Shown here one piece after another: positions 58,700-64,000 of a stretch of 64,000 nucleotides of DNA. Numbering within the stretch: position 1 is the first letter of the stretch; every line of letters starts with the position of its first letter. The notes below the pieces were generated by a model that was not told the origin of the DNA, did no database searches, and was given only the letters and a program-made list of their open reading frames with translations. This DNA comes from Triglochin maritima (Eukaryota; Streptophyta; Magnoliopsida; Alismatales; Juncaginaceae): positions 19,212,743 through 19,276,742 of the forward strand of contig OY821772.1 of assembly GCA_963682175.1 (NCBI GenBank), in the 5' to 3' direction. A program made the position numbers and the translations under genes.

Positions 58700-61443
58700 T
58701 AAGGATATCAGATGTTACTTATTAACATAAACCCCTCTCACTATCGACTTAAACTTAACTCCATATACTTTGATTATTCCTAAATCTGCCCTTGAGTTGG
58801 TCGGACCCGAAACCTCATAATCTATCTGTCAATTGGTGTTGTACCGTACTTTTATTCATTGCACATCTTTATTTTCAGGATATTACAATTACACAACAAA
58901 ATTATTATCAATTAATATTAGTTTAGGTTCGATGAAATGTTGTGTTATAATACAAAAGGGCATGCATATACTCTAATAAAGCAGTTTTGCATCTTCACTT
59001 GTTAGGTAAAGTATTGTAAATTAGACAAGTTCTTCAGGGAAAAATGTATGAAAAAGTTCGTACAAGTAGAAAAAACAATCTTTGTTGATCCAGGTGCTTT
59101 TTAATTGTTAAATATAAAAACGTAAGAACCACCTATTTTTAAAGTTTAATTGATAATAGTATGCATTTATGTGAACTACAAAAATTTAGATATTTGTTGC
59201 TAAAATGCATATGGTTCTATTTCTATAATTCCATGTAAATAAGTAGCTTTACTTTTATTTTTCCTAGTCCTTCAAACCCTTAATTTTAGTGCTCAAAATA
59301 ACAAATATAACAAAATACAACTCAAATGTGACGATAACGATTCCTGTGAGGTTGTAACGTAGTACTGATATTGGAGCAAGCAGATATCGTCACACCAAAA
59401 AATCATTTGCTGCGAGATTTCAAAATCATATACAAACAGAGTAATTAAGGAAAGCCGAAGTATCACTTCCCAGTATAATATATATATAAGTACGAAAGTA
59501 ACAATTGAAAGTTTTGAATTGGTCTTTGATATTAATATATAAGTAGCATCATTAGCCCTCAAGTAGTATATTAAGAATAAGGTTCTCTAATCCATTGGGT
59601 AAGCAAGCAACAACAACGAGTCAACAACACTGTAAAACATGTCAACAAAAATACAAACAAATGCTCTCATAAACAATATAGGTAACAAGTCATTTCATCA
59701 TAATTTCCCTATCATCCTACCTGTGTATATAAATCTTACTGAGCCATTAATTAATTATGTGGAGCCCACACTATACTCCACTCTATACGAAATGAAATTA
59801 ATTAATTATGTGGAGTCCACGTTATACTCCTCCATTGCTACTTCATGTGTTCCACTCTTTAATGAAATTGTAAAAGTGGTACTTCATTTGCACATCTGGT
59901 TTCTACTAAACAAAATAAAAAACATGCTTCGTTGGCAATGACCAATGAATCTTCGCACTGTAAATATAAACAATGTCGATGGCAATCAACCCCATGTTCG
60001 TGCACAAGAGGGATATTTGATAAAAGAATGTTATAGATATATCTTCTTAGTAATATACTTCAACTATAAGGAGCTCAATGCAAAGAAAGTAAAGTTAGGA
60101 ATCAGTTCTCTGCCATCACTTGAGTTGGCGGTACATTTATTGAACCGTTGGGCTACCTAAAAAGATATATTTTGTGGGAATGGCACGTAAATTTGCAATG
60201 TTATGACGAAAATACCCTTGGTAGTTGATGGCAGTTGAGCGGTGGATTACCTATATGGACTTTAGAACGTCTGATTTCTTTTTGGTGGATGAATTTTTTT
60301 TTGCCATATCCGATGGCTTTGGTTAGGCGTTTGTAGGATAGACTTTTGGAAGGCCTTTGGTGGGTTTTTTTGGATTATTTACTTCGGTGCGATTGTGAAA
60401 TATCAATATTGGAGCAATGAATTTTAATTTTTCGATTTTATTTTGGTACACTTGTAAAAAATTACAAAATATCTTGGTATACTTAGATCTAACGTCTTTG
60501 GACACCGTTAACCATTGAAATATGTCTCACAACCAAAACAGAATAAAAAAAGAAAATGGGACAAAGCAATTAATAGTACAAATCTCCTAAATTCAAACCA
60601 TGACGACGAAAATGAAGAAGAGAGGATCAGACTACCACCGTCTGATTTCAACCATATTAATCGTGGTGTGTATCTTCACCTGCAATGTAGCGCTCACAAT
60701 TACCAGAAGGGAGAAATTTGGTGGGGGTGATGATTTCGATCCATAGTATGATACATAGGTTTCGTTTTTAGATTTGAAGGGAATATAAATTTGGATTTGG
60801 GGGAAAAAGAAATTTAGGGATTTAAGATTAGGTTTGTACATTATTTGGTTAAAAAATTGAGGTCATAAACCTCCTATAACTCAATTCGATCATTTAAGGT
60901 TAAATATAATTAACTCTTTAACCAACTAAACAATATTACACAATATAGTGTGAGATTAAGCGATACATCGTCATAACTATCTCACAGATGCTAACATCAA
61001 CTAGGACCTACCTTCTGACAAGTGCACCAGGATAATATTGAATTTGACTAGTGCACCAAACTAAATTTTGAGTACTGGATTACAATACTCCGATATCGAT
61101 ATTTTGCAAGTGCACCCAAACAAGTAACCGATGTTTTCCAATTCATTTTAAGTGAATTTCAAAATGAATAAGCTCGGTTGAATCACAATTGTTAGTCATG
61201 GCTATTCATTCTAGGTAATTATGAAATATGAATATTTTGATATGTCTCTACGTTTCTTTGCAGTGCTATGAGCAAATATTAACAAGAATCGACGTTTAAT
61301 TCTTAACTTTGAATGGGACACAATTTTATATCTTTAAAAAAGTTTCATGATTACTTAATTCTTTGTAGCTCAAAAAATTCTTGTATTTGTGTAGGATTTT
61401 CAATTTTTCAAAATTTTCATCTTTTCGCGATGAATATTTGTAG
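58700..61443. other. AT-rich intergenic sequence upstream of the kinase
   Basis: No gene recognised on either strand. A short direct duplication (ATTAATTATGTGGAG) occurs at about 59751 and 59802. The kinase promoter is probably at the left side. Confidence 0.4.
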
Positions 61444-61448
61444 CATGA

Positions 61449-62191
61449 TGTAATATCCTGAATTTTTTAGTTGAGGTAATAATCAAATATCTTAATGGAC
61501 TAATTAAGATTGTTGGATGATTGTGTGGTTTTAGGAGAAGATGGAATTTTGAGAAGAATATTGAGAAGAAAAAGATGGAGATTTTGAGGCAATTACTGAT
61601 TCGTTATTCTTCAGTTTCATATCATGTCTGTCTCTCTTGATATTCGTAGTTGCATGCATGTTGAGCATTAATATTGATTTTATGGATATGCATATGATTG
61701 CATGGTGGTGTTTCGGTCGACATGTCCTGTGGCTGTGTGTATGTTTCTGGCAGAGCAACTTAGGAAAGAGCTGCCTAGCTGACAACGTGGAGCCACCCGA
61801 GAGAGGAAAGGGCTGTCTGTCGTTAGTGTGGAGCTACCAGGTGCGCGTCTGACTGATTGATAGATTTCAGAAGCACAGGATGTGGTCGAATCCGAATGGG
61901 GGTTCCAGATTGTTATGCATACATATTATTTGTGATGCATGTCTCTTGATTGTGCTCATTGACTGAACGTCATATTCTATGTTATTTTCCACATGATTAT
62001 GATTCTGATTGATTGATGGTTGGTACTTGCGGGCTGTCGAGCTCACAAATTGTTGATTATATTTTTCAGATTATTTATGGGCCTATCAGATGGATTTAAA
62101 TATCAGAGTGCGCAGCGGTTAGGATCGTGGATCGTATCTTAACGCACCGGGTTCGGGCGGGTGAGCAGTTGTCCGGGCTCGGGGCGTTACA
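61449..62191 (+). repeat. 5' LTR of the TRIM-like element
   Basis: 743 bp, TGTAATATCCTG to GGGGCGTTACA. Contains TGCATGCATG and ATGCATACATATTATTTG. Confidence 0.9.
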
Positions 62192-62193
62192 AA

Positions 62194-62205
62194 TGGTATC
62201 AGAGC
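62194..62205 (+). promoter_or_regulatory. Primer binding site (tRNA-iMet)
   Basis: TGGTATCAGAGC, two bases after the LTR end. Confidence 0.9.
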
Positions 62206-62563
62206 AATACGATCCTCGGAATTAGTCGGAATCGGATTTGAAATAGAAAATTTTGATTGAATTGGAATTTGAGAAATTGAATTTGAAAGTATTGACTATT
62301 GATTTAAATGTGAATTTTGACTTGGTTGGATTTGCTACCAAATTATTAATAAATAATGAATGATGAATTTAGAGATATTTGGACTTGAGTTCAAATGTGA
62401 ATTTGGATTTGGTTGGATTGATTATCTAAATTATGAGCGATAAGTGGTGTTAGGTTTTTAGATTTGATAAATAATGAGTTGAAAATTTTGTATTGATTTG
62501 TTTGGATTGAGACAGTATTGAGATCAAATTTCGAGGACGAAATTTCTTTTAAGGATGGTAGAA

Positions 62564-63295
62564 TGTAATATCCTGAATTTTTTAGTTGAGGTAATAATCA
62601 AATATCTTAATGGACTAATTAAGATTGTTGGATGATTGTGTGGTTTTAGGAGAAGATGGAATTTTGAGAAGAATATTGAGAAGAAAAAGATGGAGATTTT
62701 GAGGCAAGTACTGATTCGTTATTCTTCAGTTTCATATCATGTCTGTCTCTCTTGATATTCGTAGTTGCATGCATGTTGAGCATTAATATTGATTTTATGG
62801 ATATGCATATGATTGCATGGTGGTGTTTCGGTCGACATGTCCTGTGGCTGTGTGTATGTTTCTGGCAGAGCAACTTAGGAAAGAGCTGCCTAGCGGACAA
62901 CGTGGAGCCACCCGAGAGAGTAAAGGGCTGTCTGTCGTTAGTGTGGAGGTACCAGGTGTGTGTCTGACTGATTGATAGATTTCATGTGGTCGAATCCGAA
63001 TGGGGGTTCCAGATTGTTATGCATACATATTATTTGTGATGCATGTCTTTTGATTGTGCTCATTGACTGAACGTCATATTCTATGTTATTTTCCACATGA
63101 TTATGATTCTGATTGATTGATAGTTGGTACTTGCGGGCTGTCGAGCTCACAAATTGTTGATTATATTTTTCAGATTAATTATGGGCCTATCAGATGGATT
63201 TAAATATCAGAGTGCGCAGCGGTCAGGATCGTGGATCGTATCTTAACGCACTCGGTTCAGGCGGGTGAGCAGTTGTCCGGGTTCAGGGCGTTACA
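62564..63295 (+). repeat. 3' LTR of the TRIM-like element
   Basis: 732 bp, preceded by the purine tract TTTTAAGGATGGTAGAA. Nearly identical to the 5' LTR. Confidence 0.9.
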
Positions 63296-63300
63296 CATGA

Positions 63301-64000
63301 CATGTCTATCTTCCCGAAGATTGTGTTCGGGCCCATGTTTTGATTCTGAGTTATCCCACTTTACCGTATAAAACAAGAGCTTTTAAAATTAATAAACAAT
63401 AAATATTAAAGTTCCAAATTTCTTTGTAAAAGATAATTGTAACAAAATAAAGTTAAAAATAATCTCATTGGCAAACAAAAAGACAAAGTAAAACACATAA
63501 CAAAACAAAACAAAAATATTTTCCTCCTTTCACTTATTTTTCATTCTTTGGTTTCTTATTTGTAAAATCTAGAAAAACAGTTTTCTATTTTGCAAGCAGT
63601 TTTCTAAAGATTTAAATCAGTAGTGAACAATTATTTCAAAACCTGATAATAATGTAACGAGTGAGGAGTCTCTAACACATGAACTTTGGGTTGGTGTTTA
63701 AGTGTTCAAGAGGGGTAATTTTCATTTCATAATGTGGGATCATTGCAAGTGTCATCCATATCCGGAGATGTGTAACTTATAACCCTCTTATTTTCAACAT
63801 AATAGTGGACCTTATTTAGGTCCACCCCATTGGGAATTAAAAAAATACAGACGATAACAAGAACAATAACCATAACCTCCAACCTCCAACCTCCACGTAA
63901 ATATTGAAACTTAATCCAATGTTGAGAGGGGGCAACAACTCTCAGTTAGCTGAGAGGGCTCCAGAAGCTCAAGTAATGGACCTCGGCACACATGCAGATT
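63301..64000. other. Unassigned right end of the window
   Basis: AT-rich. On the minus strand 63915-64000 has a short open stretch ending in a stop (ELLEPSQLTESCC), too short to assign. Confidence 0.3.

Larger units (their letters stand above)
61449..63295 (+). mobile_element. TRIM-like LTR element, 1.85 kb, recent
   Basis: LTRs at 61449-62191 and 62564-63295 flank only 372 bp. The target duplication CATGA is at 61444-61448 and 63296-63300, a perfect match. The LTRs go from TGTAATATCC to CGTTACA and differ at few sites and a ~12-bp indel. The primer site TGGTATCAGAGC lies two bases after the 5' LTR. The 3' end of the internal part, TCGAGGACGAAATTTC followed by a purine tract, resembles plant chromovirus gypsy elements. 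It has no coding capacity. Confidence 0.92.

Noticed and set aside
61713..61725. Palindrome motif in the TRIM LTR
   Set aside because: Only a single partial copy (CGGTCGACATG), with no cluster, so it is likely chance.

Overview
This looks like nuclear DNA of a repeat-rich flowering plant, probably a eudicot. Coding density is very low, the one clear host gene has spliced exons with canonical GT-AG introns, and most of the window is nested LTR retrotransposons primed by initiator tRNA-Met (TGGTATCAGAGC). I saw no CRISPR array, operon or prokaryotic feature, and I cannot name the species.

Layout. 370-4423 is the 3' half of a gag-only Ty1/copia element (A). It is followed by a CACTA end (to 5348), a Mutator-like element with long inverted ends (6612-8553) and a hAT-like element (8934-9684). 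10094-17876 is a complete but decayed Ty3/gypsy chromodomain element with 5-bp target duplications. 18520-23024 is a hAT MITE split by a Tat/Ogre-like LTR element; both sets of target duplications can still be read. 23463-33000 is an array of ~360-bp repeats and a GGGACT minisatellite, split by an intact gag-only copia element (B, 24659-30830, TSD AAAAT). 33000-40658 is a palindromic copia structure with two 3' LTRs head to head around a decayed pol. 40659-42484 holds a Tat LTR fragment and a solo copia LTR. 45470-46052 is a decayed Myb/SANT-like transposon gene.

The host gene is on the minus strand from 57446 to 46972, with a spliced 5' UTR from about 58690. It encodes a 428-residue membrane-anchored receptor-like kinase resembling plant CRLK1/CRLK2. 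All seven coding exons join in frame although intron 3 is 5.1 kb and holds a solo gypsy LTR and a ~243-bp higher-order minisatellite. Upstream of the gene is a compact, very young TRIM-like element (61449-63295, TSD CATGA).

The most interesting signal is a cluster of a 10-bp palindrome, CGGTCGACCG, with many near copies. It recurs in the LTRs of unrelated families (copia A and B, the palindromic copia, the solo copia LTR, the full gypsy element and the intronic gypsy LTR) and as an isolated cluster in the kinase 5' UTR intron. Several clusters share an internal CTTAAGT...TTAA block. One LTR (33000-35137) is a mosaic whose upstream half matches one copia family and downstream half another, with the switch inside the cluster. 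This suggests that the cluster is an exchangeable LTR module.
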